Origin: Streptomyces brasiliensis
GTDB lineage: Bacteria > Actinomycetota > Actinomycetes > Streptomycetales > Streptomycetaceae
Direction of reading: 5' to 3'
NCBI RefSeq assembly: GCF_014647875.1
Contig: NZ_BMQA01000030.1
Location: forward strand, 33,397-97,396
DNA length: 64,000 nt
Below the pieces are notes generated by a model. That model searched no databases. It saw only the letters and a program-made list of their open reading frames with translations, and was not told where the DNA came from. The first letter of the stretch is position 1. Each line of letters opens with the position of its first letter. Positions 8,906-17,402 of the stretch are shown here, in pieces. Both the position numbers and the translations under genes were made by a program.

Positions 8906-9193
8906 ATGTGTGGAGCGAAGGCCGGCGGCCCGGACGCCTCGACGATCAAGCCCGGTGAGACCACGATCCAGGGTCAGGTGACCCGTGACGGCGAGCCGGT
9001 GACCGGCTACGTCCGGCTCCTCGACTCGACGGGCGAGTTCACCGCGGAGGTCCCGACCTCCGCCACCGGACAGTTCCGCTTCTACGCGGCCGAGGGCACC
9101 TGGACCGTCCGCGCCCTCGTGCCCGGCGCTACCGCCGACCGCACGGTCGTCGCCCAGCAGGGCGGCCTCGCCGAGGTCGCGATCGCGGTCTGA
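8906..9193 (+). CDS. sseC: SseC-like DUF1416 protein
   Basis: This 95-residue protein begins MCGAKAGG and has a beta-sandwich pattern (TIQGQVTRDGEPVTGYVRLLDS, FRFYAAEGTWTVRALVPG) matching DUF1416. It is 40 bases downstream of the rhodanese in the same direction, the conserved actinobacterial arrangement. The molecular role is unknown. The Cys at position 2 could be a sulfur acceptor, which is inference. Confidence 0.88.
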   Translation: MCGAKAGGPDASTIKPGETTIQGQVTRDGEPVTGYVRLLDSTGEFTAEVPTSATGQFRFYAAEGTWTVRALVPGATADRTVVAQQGGLAEVAIAV

Positions 9194-9212
9194 GCAGCAC
9201 CCCGACGGACCG

Positions 9213-9253
9213 AGGGCCGCACCCCACGGGTTGCCCACCCGGGGCGCGGTCCT
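9213..9253 (+). terminator. hairpin terminator after sseC
   Basis: Two arms of 13 bases (AGGGCCGCACCCC and GGGGCGCGGTCCT, 11 of 13 complementary) are separated by 15 bases. They lie 20 bases after the sseC stop. There is no U-run, as is common in Streptomyces. Confidence 0.5.
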
Positions 9254-9281
9254 TCGGCCTGTTCGGACCTACTCTTGAGTT

Positions 9282-9539
9282 ATGTACGCCCGGCGTCGGC
9301 ACGTCTATTTCGCCATGATGGGGATCTGCATCGGGCTCTTCGTCCTGGCCTGGACGGTCGTGCGCATCTGGTCGGTCCCCGCGGCCGTCGGCATGTGCGT
9401 GGTCGCGATGATCATCCCGCCGGTCGCCGCGATGATCGCCAACCGCCGCGGCCCCGAGGACCGCTGGTGGGACGACCCCTCGGGCGACCCGCAGTCGGAC
9501 GAGTGGTGGGACGAACTGGACGGCAAGAAGCGGCACTAG
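9282..9539 (+). CDS. DUF3099 small membrane protein
   Basis: This is an 85-residue protein with two membrane segments (VYFAMMGICIGLFVLAWTVV and VGMCVVAMIIPPVAAMIA). An acidic, Trp-rich tail follows (EDRWWDDPSGDPQSDEWWDEL). This matches the DUF3099 family found throughout actinobacteria next to sseC. The function is unknown. It has its own start at 9282, after the hairpin. Confidence 0.87.
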   Translation: MYARRRHVYFAMMGICIGLFVLAWTVVRIWSVPAAVGMCVVAMIIPPVAAMIANRRGPEDRWWDDPSGDPQSDEWWDELDGKKRH

Positions 9540-9561
9540 CGCCGCCGGTCGTCAGTAGCTG

Positions 9562-9924
9562 TCAGTACACGAGTGCCTGCGTGCCCTCGCCCAGCGCCTC
9601 CTGCACGAAGACCTGCGCGCCCGCGATCCGTACGCCGTCGATGACGTCCTTCTCCGTGATCTCGCGCCGCGCCGCACACTGCGTGCACAGGGTCACCCGA
9701 CCGCCGGCGAGGATCGCGTCCAGCAGATCTGGCAGCGGGGCGGCATGCGGCAACTCGAACTCGGCGGCCCGGCCCGGCAGCGCGAACCACGCGGACTCCC
9801 CGGTCAGCCACAAGGACACGTCGACTCCGCTGGCCACGGCCACGGAGGCGACGGTGAACGCCTGAGAGCAACGCTCGGGAGCGTCGGTCCCGGCGGTCAC
9901 CTTGATCACGAGCTTCTTCGCCAT
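9562..9924 (-). CDS. DsrE/DsrF-like family protein
   Basis: This 120-residue protein (MAKKLVIKVTAGTDAPERCSQAF) has the fold pattern of DsrE proteins, with a hydrophobic core (LWLTGESAWFALPG) and a Cys pair in TLCTQCAARRE. The family relays sulfur or modifies thiols, which fits the sulfur genes on its left. It is convergent with the DUF3099 gene. The start at ATG 9924 gives the conserved N-terminus. A GTG at 9945 is possible, and neither has a clear ribosome-binding site. Confidence 0.82.
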   Translation of the reverse strand: MAKKLVIKVTAGTDAPERCSQAFTVASVAVASGVDVSLWLTGESAWFALPGRAAEFELPHAAPLPDLLDAILAGGRVTLCTQCAARREITEKDVIDGVRIAGAQVFVQEALGEGTQALVY

Positions 9925-10103
9925 ACCGGGAAGGTTAGTAGGCACGCGAGCAGACAGGCGACGCTGATCGCTCCGAGCGCGGCCCTCGACTTGCGGCGGG
10001 GTGTGGGCGGGGGCGCGGGCACCAGGGGTGGCAGCGTGTACCCGGGTTCGTCGATTACATCAAGTCGTGATCGAACTCCCTTACAACCGCGGGCGTTTCC
10101 CAT
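9906..10103 (-). CDS. possible small Pro-rich single-pass membrane protein
   Basis: This is a 65-residue frame with a Pro-rich middle (PPLVPAPPPTPRRKSR) and one membrane segment (ALGAISVACLLACLLTFPVW). It overlaps the DsrE start by 19 bases, so translational coupling is possible. The start (ATG 10103) has no visible ribosome-binding site and the first 15 residues look non-coding. It is kept as a tentative call because the tail has a convincing Arg-flanked membrane segment. Confidence 0.35.
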   Translation of the reverse strand: MGNARGCKGVRSRLDVIDEPGYTLPPLVPAPPPTPRRKSRAALGAISVACLLACLLTFPVWRRSS

Positions 10104-10113
10104 GAGTCTGCTG

Positions 10114-10142
10114 TGAAGCGCGGATACGGAATCCGCGCTTCA
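10114..10142. promoter_or_regulatory. perfect 12-bp inverted repeat before the three-gene paralogue operon
   Basis: TGAAGCGCGGAT, a five-base loop, then ATCCGCGCTTCA. The repeat ends 19 bases before the TTG start of the first gene of the operon at 10162 and precedes its GGGGGGAC ribosome-binding site. No plus-strand gene ends here, so it is not an ordinary terminator. An operator or a leader-RNA hairpin is the likely role. Confidence 0.6.
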
Positions 10143-10161
10143 CGTTCTGTGGGGGGACGTC

Positions 10162-10920
10162 TTGGAAGTACCTGATGTACCCGAATTGCATGAAGAGCCG
10201 CCCGTGCCCCGCGCGCGTCGGCGCAGCCGTACGACTCTGCTGCTAGCCACCACCGCCGTACTCGGGCTGGTCGCCGGTACCTGCACCGGCTATCTGATCC
10301 AGGCCGACCGGAAGCCCACCGCACTGCCCTCGCTCTCACAGCCGACGCTCGCGCAGGCGAAGGGCAAGGGGCCCGAGCCACTGTCGGCCGCGCAGGACCA
10401 CAAGGTGAAGACGGACGGCGATCTGCGCAAGCTGCTGCTGAAGCAGCCGGGTGGGGCTCGCAAGGCCCTGTACACCGCGGGCAACGACGGTTGGCTCGGC
10501 TTGGCCGACTACGCGGACACGTTCGGCAAGCCGACCGGTGCCGTCCGCAACCTCATCAAGCAGGAGTTCCGCCGCGCGGCCGTCACCAACTGGCGCGAGG
10601 GCAGCACGTACAACGTCGAGATCCGGCTGGTCCAGTACCGCCAGGAGGAGAACCTCGCCGCCTTCGACGCGGCCGTCGACGCTCACTTCTGGGCCGACAA
10701 GGACTCGGCCGCCGACAGCTGGCCGATCCCCGGTACCGGCGACGGCATGGCGTACGTCCATCACACACCCGACAGCGAGCCCGGCTACATGGACGTGTAC
10801 AGGGCCGAGGCGCACGCCTGGCGCGGTGACATCGCGATGGAGATCTGGGTCTACGACACGAAGCCGATCACAAAGAACAAGATCATGGACCTGGCGAAGC
10901 GGCAGATGGAGCGGCTGTGA
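10162..10920 (+). CDS. membrane-anchored protein of unknown function (paralogue 1 of 3)
   Basis: This 252-residue protein starts at TTG, with GGGGGGAC upstream. It has a cytoplasmic N-terminus, one membrane segment (TTLLLATTAVLGLVAGTCTGYLI) and an extracellular domain of about 190 residues. The outer domain carries DLRKLLLKQPGGAR and DGWLGLADYADTFGKP, motifs shared with the third gene of the operon. The stop overlaps the next start (GTGA). I do not recognise a family. Related proteins are common in Streptomyces as hypotheticals. Confidence 0.85.
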   Translation: MEVPDVPELHEEPPVPRARRRSRTTLLLATTAVLGLVAGTCTGYLIQADRKPTALPSLSQPTLAQAKGKGPEPLSAAQDHKVKTDGDLRKLLLKQPGGARKALYTAGNDGWLGLADYADTFGKPTGAVRNLIKQEFRRAAVTNWREGSTYNVEIRLVQYRQEENLAAFDAAVDAHFWADKDSAADSWPIPGTGDGMAYVHHTPDSEPGYMDVYRAEAHAWRGDIAMEIWVYDTKPITKNKIMDLAKRQMERL

Positions 10921-11705
10921 CGACCGAGAACAACGACGGCACCGCGACCCCCGCCCGCCGGCCCCGTCGTATCGCCGCGATCGCCGGGACCGCCCTGCTG
11001 CTCCTCGCGGTCGTGGCCGGGGCCGGGTACACCGTCGTGACGGTCAACGGTGCCGACCGGGACCCGGGCGCGCCCGTTTGGCGGTTTCCCGAGGCCGACG
11101 AGGGCAAGGAGGCGGCGGCCGGTGGCGATGGGCTGAGGGGCATGCTCCTGCCGTACGGCACCGACCGTTACGGCCGCGGTCCTGACATCGGGGAGTTCGG
11201 TTCCGATGCCGAGCTGTCCGGTGGTGAGGCCACTGCCCTGCGCAAGGAGTCGGTCAGGTACCTGCCCCGTTCGCAGCGCCGCGAGCTGGAGCGGCAGATC
11301 GACAAGCACCCGACCAAGGGAATGGCGATGCGCAGCTATGTGAGCGACGCCCGGGCGGTCGGCTCGGACTCCTACTCGTACGACGCCTTCACGCTCGAGA
11401 TCGTGCTCGCGCGGATGGACAACCAGCGGACCGTGCGTTCCATCGCCACCGTCCAGCAGGAGTTCTTCGACGCCATGAAGATCTTCCGCAAGGGCCCGAA
11501 GATCGAGGGCCACAAGAACGCCGCCTGCTTCCTGCCACCCGCCGACTCGGGCGAGAAGCTCGACATGATGGTCTGCTCCGCGTACGTCGGCGACGTGCTG
11601 GTCACCGCCACCGCCACCGCGGGCAAGCCCCTGAACAAGGAGGGCGCGGCACGGATGCTGCGCGACCAACTCGACCGCATCGCCGAGCCGGGGGAGGCGG
11701 TATGA
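10917..11705 (+). CDS. membrane-anchored protein of unknown function (paralogue 2 of 3)
   Basis: This 262-residue protein has an Arg-rich start, one membrane segment (IAAIAGTALLLLAVVAGAGYTVV) and an outer domain. The outer domain contains GLRGMLLPYGTDRYG, a degenerate form of the DLRKLLLP motif, and two Cys (NAACFLPP and MMVCSAY) that could form a disulfide. It starts with GTG overlapping the previous stop and ends in an ATGA overlap with the next gene, so the three are translated as one coupled operon. Confidence 0.85.
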   Translation: MTTENNDGTATPARRPRRIAAIAGTALLLLAVVAGAGYTVVTVNGADRDPGAPVWRFPEADEGKEAAAGGDGLRGMLLPYGTDRYGRGPDIGEFGSDAELSGGEATALRKESVRYLPRSQRRELERQIDKHPTKGMAMRSYVSDARAVGSDSYSYDAFTLEIVLARMDNQRTVRSIATVQQEFFDAMKIFRKGPKIEGHKNAACFLPPADSGEKLDMMVCSAYVGDVLVTATATAGKPLNKEGAARMLRDQLDRIAEPGEAV

Positions 11706-12601
11706 CCGAGCAGACCGAGCAGACCGAGCAGACCGAGCAGATGGAACCGGTCGAGGCGGCCGCGCACGACGGGCCACAGGTGCCGTCGCTGCCGATGCCG
11801 GTGGATCCCCCGGAGATCCGGGCCTCGCCTCCGAAGAAGGACCGCCGAGTCCTGCGTGCCGTCCTGCGCTGGACCGCGGCCGTCGCCGTCTTCGCGGCCG
11901 TCGGGGCAGGAACGGCGTACGGCATCACGCGGATGGAGCGCACGGACGTACCGGGCCTTGCGACCGAGTCGGACGGGCGCTGGGACTACCCGACCCTCGT
12001 CAAGCCGCCGCTGCCGGCCGGCAGCCCCGCCCCGTTCGCCGACGTCGACAAGTCCGGCGCCCACTACGCGGACCTGCGCAAACTGCTGCTGCCCGCGCCC
12101 GAGGGCGCCAAGGCCGACGCGGGGCTGCGCGGGACGGACGGCTGGCTGCCGACGAGGACCTTTCTGGCGGAGTACGCCGAAGAGACGGACCGGGACACGG
12201 TCGCGCAGCTGCTGACCGAATACGGCCTGCGGCACGTCGCCGCCCGCGGCTGGACCATGCCGGACGGCACCCGTACCCGGATCTACCTGCTGCAGTTCAA
12301 CACCGCGGCCGTCGCGGAAGAAGTGGTCAGCACGGAGCTGACGTCCCTCAGCTCCCCGGCGTACCCGGTGCGCGGCGCCGCCACGTCCGAGCGGGACGAG
12401 GACTTCCCGTACCGCGCGGCCGTCGACGACATCACGAACTTCGTGTACGCGGAGAGCAAGCCGTACGGCGCCGAGCAGGTGAGGCAGGCGTACCTCTCGG
12501 CCGGCGACACCATCGGCGTGATCGTCCAGGCCCGCAAGGGCACCGCCCCCGCCGTCCCCTTCCAGCAGACCGTGACCCTGCAGAGTCAGTTGCTGGGCTG
12601 A
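11702..12601 (+). CDS. membrane-anchored protein of unknown function (paralogue 3 of 3)
   Basis: This 299-residue protein starts with a TEQ repeat (MTEQTEQTEQ). One membrane segment follows (AAVAVFAAVGAGTAYGI), then an outer domain with DLRKLLLPAPEGAK and DGWLPTRTFLAEYAE. These motifs align with paralogue 1. It ends in a beta-rich stretch (GDTIGVIVQARKG). The product is predicted to face outward. The likely partner is one of the other two products. Confidence 0.85.
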   Translation: MTEQTEQTEQTEQMEPVEAAAHDGPQVPSLPMPVDPPEIRASPPKKDRRVLRAVLRWTAAVAVFAAVGAGTAYGITRMERTDVPGLATESDGRWDYPTLVKPPLPAGSPAPFADVDKSGAHYADLRKLLLPAPEGAKADAGLRGTDGWLPTRTFLAEYAEETDRDTVAQLLTEYGLRHVAARGWTMPDGTRTRIYLLQFNTAAVAEEVVSTELTSLSSPAYPVRGAATSERDEDFPYRAAVDDITNFVYAESKPYGAEQVRQAYLSAGDTIGVIVQARKGTAPAVPFQQTVTLQSQLLG

Positions 12602-12699
12602 CGCCCGATGGGAGCACCCGCACGGAGGGCCGGGCCCCGGCCGCGTAAGCTGGGGTCCGGCCTTACGTACGTACAGCACACGCTCACCGAGGAGCACCC

Positions 12700-12798
12700 G
12701 TGGTCATCCTGTTCGACACCCTGCTGGTCCTGGTCTGCGTCGGCGTCCTCGCCTTCGCCGCACTGAGCGTGAAGAAGCTGTACCAGGGCCAGCGCTGA
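12700..12798 (+). CDS. 32-residue single-pass membrane peptide
   Basis: GTG start with GAGGAG 7-8 bases upstream, encoding VILFDTLLVLVCVGVLAF then AALSVKKLYQGQR. It is one membrane helix with a Lys-rich cytoplasmic end. It lies between the paralogue operon and the nitrobindin-like gene and has its own spacing. The good ribosome-binding site and the coherent helix argue that it is real. The function is unknown. Confidence 0.65.
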   Translation: MVILFDTLLVLVCVGVLAFAALSVKKLYQGQR

Positions 12799-12835
12799 TC
12801 CGAGTCCGCGGAAATTCCAGGAAAAGCTGCCACTG

Positions 12836-13411
12836 ATGATCGAGATCCCGTCCGACCTCCACAAGGACCTGGTCCCCCTCGCCTTCCTGCTCGGCAACTG
12901 GGCGGGCGCGGGGGTGCACGACTTCCCCGGCTCCGAGAAGTGCAACTTCGGGCAGGAGGTCACCTTCACCCATGACGGGCGGGACTTCCTGGAGTACCGC
13001 TCCCACACCTGGGTGCTGGACAACGACGGGAACAAGGTCCGCCCGCTCGAGTCCGAGTACGGCTTCTGGCGCGTCGACGCGGACCGCAAGGTCGAGGTCA
13101 CGATGACCCGCGACGACGGCGTCATCGAGATCTGGTACGGCGAGCTGGCCCACAAGAAGCCGCAGATCGACCTGGTCACGGACGCCGTGGCCCGCACAGC
13201 CGCGTCCAGCCCGTACAGCGGCGGCAAGCGGCTGTACGGCTACGTCAAGAGCGACCTCATGTGGGTCGGCGAGAAGCAGACCCCCGAGGTGGAGCTGCGC
13301 CCCTACATGTCCGCCCACCTGAAGAAGGTCGTCACTCCGGAGGAGGTCGAGCGCTGGGCGAAGGCCCTGCCCGACGACCTGCCGGACGACGGGATCGCGT
13401 TCTTCAAGTAG
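12836..13411 (+). CDS. nitrobindin/FABP-like heme-binding beta-barrel protein
   Basis: This 191-residue protein matches the actinobacterial FABP-like (DUF1794, nitrobindin) family. It has the signature GNWAGAGVHDFPG near residue 20, the repeated strands YGFWRVDADRKVEVTM and DGVIEIWYGEL, and HLKKVV near the end. Family members bind heme and may handle NO or peroxynitrite. It lies 31 bases upstream of nur, so shared control by metal status is possible but unproven. Confidence 0.88.
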   Translation: MIEIPSDLHKDLVPLAFLLGNWAGAGVHDFPGSEKCNFGQEVTFTHDGRDFLEYRSHTWVLDNDGNKVRPLESEYGFWRVDADRKVEVTMTRDDGVIEIWYGELAHKKPQIDLVTDAVARTAASSPYSGGKRLYGYVKSDLMWVGEKQTPEVELRPYMSAHLKKVVTPEEVERWAKALPDDLPDDGIAFFK

Positions 13412-13442
13412 GCCTTCGCCGAGATGGTCCTAGACTTCCAGT

Positions 13443-13880
13443 GTGGTGAGCACCGACTGGAAGAGTGATCTGCGGCAGCGCGGCTACCGGCTGACCCCGC
13501 AGCGGCAACTCGTGCTCGAAGCCGTGGACACCCTGGAGCACGCCACCCCCGACGACATCCTCTGCGAGGTGCGCAGGACCGCGTCGGGGGTGAACATCTC
13601 CACGGTCTACCGGACCCTCGAGCTCCTGGAGGAGCTGGGCCTGGTCAGCCACGCGCACCTCGGGCACGGCGCGCCGACGTACCACCTCGCCGACCGCCAC
13701 CACCACATCCACCTGGTGTGCCAGGACTGCCAGAACGTCATCGAGACGGACGTCTCGGTCGCTGCCGAGTTCACCGCCAAACTGCGCGACCGCTTCGGCT
13801 TCGAGACGGACATGAAGCACTTCGCGATCTTCGGCCGGTGCAGGGACTGCTCCCTGAAGACTTCAACTACCGAGTCGTAG
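13443..13880 (+). CDS. nur: Nur, nickel-responsive Fur-family repressor
   Basis: This 145-residue Fur-family regulator has a winged helix (LTPQRQLVLEAVDTLEHATPDDIL, NISTVYRTLELLEELGLV) and a His/Cys metal site (HLGHGAPTYHLADRHHHIHLVCQDC). A C-terminal CRDC motif completes it. The sequence matches, from memory, the S. coelicolor Nur type, which represses nickel uptake and the Fe superoxide dismutase gene when nickel is present. The GTG start gives MVSTDW. Confidence 0.92.
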   Translation: MVSTDWKSDLRQRGYRLTPQRQLVLEAVDTLEHATPDDILCEVRRTASGVNISTVYRTLELLEELGLVSHAHLGHGAPTYHLADRHHHIHLVCQDCQNVIETDVSVAAEFTAKLRDRFGFETDMKHFAIFGRCRDCSLKTSTTES

Positions 13881-13890
13881 GCTTGTCATC

Positions 13891-14856
13891 ATGAAGAGCC
13901 CCCTGCTGTCCCTGCCCGGCGCCGTCCCCGCCGAGGGCGTGGACGAAGGCGTCGCCGCCCACTACGGCGATCTGTTCCGCGAGCAGCGCGCCCTCGCCGA
14001 CGGCACCGGCTTCGTCGATCTCTCGCACCGCGGAGTCGTCACCGTCTCCGGCGAGGACCGGCTGAGCTGGCTGCACCTCCTCCTCACCCAGCACGTCAGC
14101 GACCTCCCCGCCGGGGAGGCCACCGAGGCGCTGATCCTCTCCGCGCACGGCCACATCGAGCACGTCCTGTACCTGGTCGACGACGGCCAGACGGTCTGGG
14201 CCCACGTCGAGCCCGGCACCCAGGACGCCCTGATCGCGTACCTGGAGTCGATGAAGTTCTTCTACAAGGTCGACGTGGCCGACCGGACCGCCGACTACGC
14301 CGTCGTACACCTGCCGGCGGGTTCGATCGCGGAGGCCCCCGAGGGCGTCGTCGTACGCGAGACGCCGTACGGCCGCGACCTCTTCCTGCCCCGCGCGGAC
14401 CTGGAGTCGTACGCCGAGAAGGCCGGCCCCCCGGCCGGGATCCTCGCCCACGAGGCCCTGCGCGTCGAGCAGCACCGCCCCCGCCTCGGCTTCGAGACCG
14501 ACCACCGTACGATCCCGCACGAGCTGGGCTGGATCGGCACCGCCGTCCACCTCCAGAAGGGCTGCTACCGCGGCCAGGAGACGGTGGCCCGTGTGCAGAA
14601 CCTGGGCAAGCCCCCGCGCCGCCTCGTCTTCCTCCACCTCGACGGCAGCGAGGTCCACCTGCCCACGCACGGCACCGAGATCCACCTCGCGGACGAGGGC
14701 CCCGACGGCCGCAAGATCGGCTTCATCACCACGTCCGTACGCCACCACGAACTGGGCCCGGTCGCCCTCGCCCTGGTCAAGCGGAACGTACCGCTGGACG
14801 CGCGGCTGGTGGCCGGTACGACGGCCGCCGCCCAGGAGACGGTCGTAGAGCCCTAG
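13891..14856 (+). CDS. ygfZ: YgfZ/GcvT-like folate-binding protein
   Basis: This 321-residue protein is of the COG0354 family, which uses folate to support certain Fe-S enzymes. The family signature KGCYRGQE is present (about residue 227). The N-terminal half has FVDLSHRGVVTVSGEDRLSWLH, which resembles the GcvT fold. It starts only 10 bases after the nur stop, so the pair is probably co-transcribed. It is cytoplasmic. Confidence 0.93.
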   Translation: MKSPLLSLPGAVPAEGVDEGVAAHYGDLFREQRALADGTGFVDLSHRGVVTVSGEDRLSWLHLLLTQHVSDLPAGEATEALILSAHGHIEHVLYLVDDGQTVWAHVEPGTQDALIAYLESMKFFYKVDVADRTADYAVVHLPAGSIAEAPEGVVVRETPYGRDLFLPRADLESYAEKAGPPAGILAHEALRVEQHRPRLGFETDHRTIPHELGWIGTAVHLQKGCYRGQETVARVQNLGKPPRRLVFLHLDGSEVHLPTHGTEIHLADEGPDGRKIGFITTSVRHHELGPVALALVKRNVPLDARLVAGTTAAAQETVVEP

Positions 14857-14878
14857 AGATCCACCGGTCTTCCTGGGG

Positions 14879-15304
14879 TTACATCTCGAGCAGGACGGTG
14901 AACGGGCCGTCGTTCGTCAGCGAGACGCGCATCTGCGCGCCGAAGCGGCCCGTCGCCACCGTCGCGCCCAGCGACCGCAGCTGCGCGACCACCTCGTCGA
15001 CCAGCGGCTCGGCGACGTCACCCGGCGCGGCGGCGTTCCAGGTGGGCCGACGGCCCTTGCGGGCGTCCCCGTACAGGGTGAACTGGCTGATGACGAGCAG
15101 CGGGGCGTCGATGTCGCTGCACGACTTCTCGTCCTGCAGCATGCGGACCGTCCAGAGCTTGCGGGCGAGCTGGGCCGCCTTCTCCTTGGTGTCCTCGTGC
15201 GTCACCCCCACCAGGACGCACAGCCCCTCGCCCTCGATCGACCCGACCGTCTCGCCGTCCACGACGACGCTCGCGCCGTCCACCCTCTGCACCACTGCAC
15301 GCAT
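14879..15304 (-). CDS. dtd: D-aminoacyl-tRNA deacylase
   Basis: This 141-residue enzyme removes D-amino acids from tRNA. It starts MRAVVQRVDGASVVVDG. The catalytic motif LVISQFTLYGD is clear and the second motif is NDGPFTVLLEM, which contains the Gly-Pro cross-subunit pair. It is convergent with ygfZ, 22 bases apart. The ATG at 15304 is chosen because it gives the family N-terminus. Confidence 0.94.
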   Translation of the reverse strand: MRAVVQRVDGASVVVDGETVGSIEGEGLCVLVGVTHEDTKEKAAQLARKLWTVRMLQDEKSCSDIDAPLLVISQFTLYGDARKGRRPTWNAAAPGDVAEPLVDEVVAQLRSLGATVATGRFGAQMRVSLTNDGPFTVLLEM

Positions 15305-15462
15305 GCCGACCATGATGCCGCGTGCGCCGCCCGGGTCTGCAGGGGGTCTATTTTTGCTCCTTAACCCCCCATCTGGGGCCGTTCGGGGGCACTCGGTCAC
15401 ATAGTGTCCGGTTGGGGTGGCACGATGCATCCGTACGCCGGTCGAGGGGACGGTTGAGGCAC

Positions 15463-16080
15463 ATGAGCACACCGAGTACCGGGCAGCCGCCCGGTGCGGT
15501 CGCGGCGGCCCGCGCGGGCGGCCCGGAGACGCACCGGCCGCCCGCGCAGCGCAGCGACAGTCCGCCCCCGCCCGTGGACCCGCCCGAACCCGACCTGACC
15601 CGGCTGGGCCTGCCCGAGGTGCGCACCCTGCGCCGGGACGCCCAGCGCGACGAGGCGGACCTCAGTTATGTACGACGGCTGCTGCAGGGCCGTATCGACA
15701 TCCTGCGCGCGGAACTCTCCCGCCGGGGCGCCGCCTCCCTGGTGCCCCCCGCGGACTCCCCCGTCGTCGACCGGCTCCCGGAGATCCTCACGGACGGCCC
15801 GGCCCGCCACCGTTCCTCGGCCCGGCACGTCACGCTGGGCACTCCGCAGAGCGAGGAGTACCGGCGCCTGGCCGCCGACATGCTCGCCGAGGTCGAGCTG
15901 TCCGACCTGCAGGCGCGTACGGACCTGGAACTCAACGCGGCGATGGGCCGGCTGGTCCACTACGAGCAGCAGGTCTCGCGCCGGCGCCAGCAGCTGCAGC
16001 GGACGACCGACGAGTGCAGCGCGGAGATCGCCCGGCGGTACCGGGAGGGCGAGGCGCAGGTGGACGACCTGTTGATGTGA
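15463..16080 (+). CDS. rsiG: RsiG, c-di-GMP-dependent anti-sigma factor for WhiG
   Basis: This 205-residue protein binds the sporulation sigma factor WhiG when loaded with c-di-GMP (family knowledge from S. venezuelae). Both copies of the ligand signature E-x3-S-x2-R-x3-Q-x3-D are present: EADLSYVRRLLQGRID in the first helix and EQQVSRRRQQLQRTTD in the second. The N-terminus is Pro-rich and disordered. The protein is mostly antiparallel coiled coil. The ATG at 15463 gives MSTPSTGQPP. Confidence 0.92.
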   Translation: MSTPSTGQPPGAVAAARAGGPETHRPPAQRSDSPPPPVDPPEPDLTRLGLPEVRTLRRDAQRDEADLSYVRRLLQGRIDILRAELSRRGAASLVPPADSPVVDRLPEILTDGPARHRSSARHVTLGTPQSEEYRRLAADMLAEVELSDLQARTDLELNAAMGRLVHYEQQVSRRRQQLQRTTDECSAEIARRYREGEAQVDDLLM

Positions 16081-16145
16081 CGGGCCGCCGGACAGCGGCC
16101 GGAAAACCGGGCGACACCGGCGCGCCACCTGCCTACCGTGACCCC

Positions 16146-17402
16146 ATGAGCCGCCCCGCCGCAGACATCGACGTCCATGCCGTCACCGAGGCCGAGTTCC
16201 CCGACTGGCTCCGCGCCCTGAACACCGGGTTCCTGCGGGAGCCGGCCGTGTCGCCGGAGGAGGCGGAGGCCGCCCGCGAGCGGTTCGCCTCCCACCGTCT
16301 CCTCGGCGCCTTCGACGGCGGCCGCTGCGTCGCGACGTTCCGTTCCTTCGCGCAGGAGCTCACGGTGGTCGGCGGTGCGGCCGTCCCCGCCGACGCCGTC
16401 ACCAGCGTCACCGTCACCCCCACCCACCGCCGCCGCGGTCTCCTCACCCGCATGATGGCCCAGGACCTCGCGGCGGCGAAGGAACGCGGCGACGTGGTGG
16501 CCACGCTCATCGCCGCCGAGTACCCGATCTACGGCCGCTACGGCTTCGGCCCCGCCACCTGGACCACCGAGTGGACCGTCGAGGTGCCCCGCACCGGCCT
16601 GGACCCACGCTGGGCGGGCCCGGACGACGGCGGCCGTATCGACCTCGTGGACGGCGCGGAGGTGCGCAAGCTCGGCCCCGAGCTGCACGAGCGCGTCCGG
16701 CGGGCGCAGCCGGGTGCCGTCAGCCGGGACGAGGTGTGGTGGCGTGTGAGCACCGGCGTGGTGCGCCTCGGCCACAACTGGACCGAGCCGTACTACGCCG
16801 TGTACCGCGCGGCGTCCGGCGAGGTCGAGGGCCTGGTGGCGTACAAGTCCGACGACAACTGGCACGACAAGCAGCCGCACAACACCGCCGACGTGAAATG
16901 GCTGATCGCCTCGACCCGGGCGGCGGAGCGCGCGTTGTGGCACTACCTGTGCTCGATCGACTGGATCACGAAGGTCAAGAGCGGCTGGCGCGGTCCCGAC
17001 GACCCGCTTCCCCTCTTCTTCCCCGACCCGCGGGCGGCCCGCATCACGACGCAGGCCGACTGGCTGTGGGTGCGGATCCTGGACGTCGTACGGGCTCTGG
17101 AGGCGCGGACGTACGACGGGACGGGTGCCCTGGTGCTGGAGGTGGCCGACCGGCTCGGACTGGCCGGGGGCCGTTACCGGCTGGAGGTGTCACCGGAGGG
17201 CGCGAGGTGCACGCCCGTCCGTGCCGAGGGGGCCGATCTCAGCTTGGACGTGGGGGAGTTGGCGACGCTGTGGCTCGGGGACGAGTCGGCGGTGCGGCTG
17301 GCGGCGCTGGGCCGGCTCCGGGAAGGACGAGAGGGCGCCGCCCGACTGGCCGACGCCCTGCTGCACACGTCCGGGCGACCGTGGTGCCCGGACATCTTCT
17401 GA
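16146..17402 (+). CDS. Eis-like GNAT N-acetyltransferase
   Basis: This 418-residue protein has the Eis layout. The first GNAT domain carries the acetyl-CoA loop VTVTPTHRRRGLLTRMM, a second degenerate GNAT domain follows, and an SCP2-like C-terminal domain ends in CPDIF with the terminal carboxylate that Eis uses as a catalytic group. Family members acetylate amines on aminoglycosides or peptides. The natural substrate here is unknown. Tyr in YPIYGRYGFGP is the usual general acid. Confidence 0.9.
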   Translation: MSRPAADIDVHAVTEAEFPDWLRALNTGFLREPAVSPEEAEAARERFASHRLLGAFDGGRCVATFRSFAQELTVVGGAAVPADAVTSVTVTPTHRRRGLLTRMMAQDLAAAKERGDVVATLIAAEYPIYGRYGFGPATWTTEWTVEVPRTGLDPRWAGPDDGGRIDLVDGAEVRKLGPELHERVRRAQPGAVSRDEVWWRVSTGVVRLGHNWTEPYYAVYRAASGEVEGLVAYKSDDNWHDKQPHNTADVKWLIASTRAAERALWHYLCSIDWITKVKSGWRGPDDPLPLFFPDPRAARITTQADWLWVRILDVVRALEARTYDGTGALVLEVADRLGLAGGRYRLEVSPEGARCTPVRAEGADLSLDVGELATLWLGDESAVRLAALGRLREGREGAARLADALLHTSGRPWCPDIF

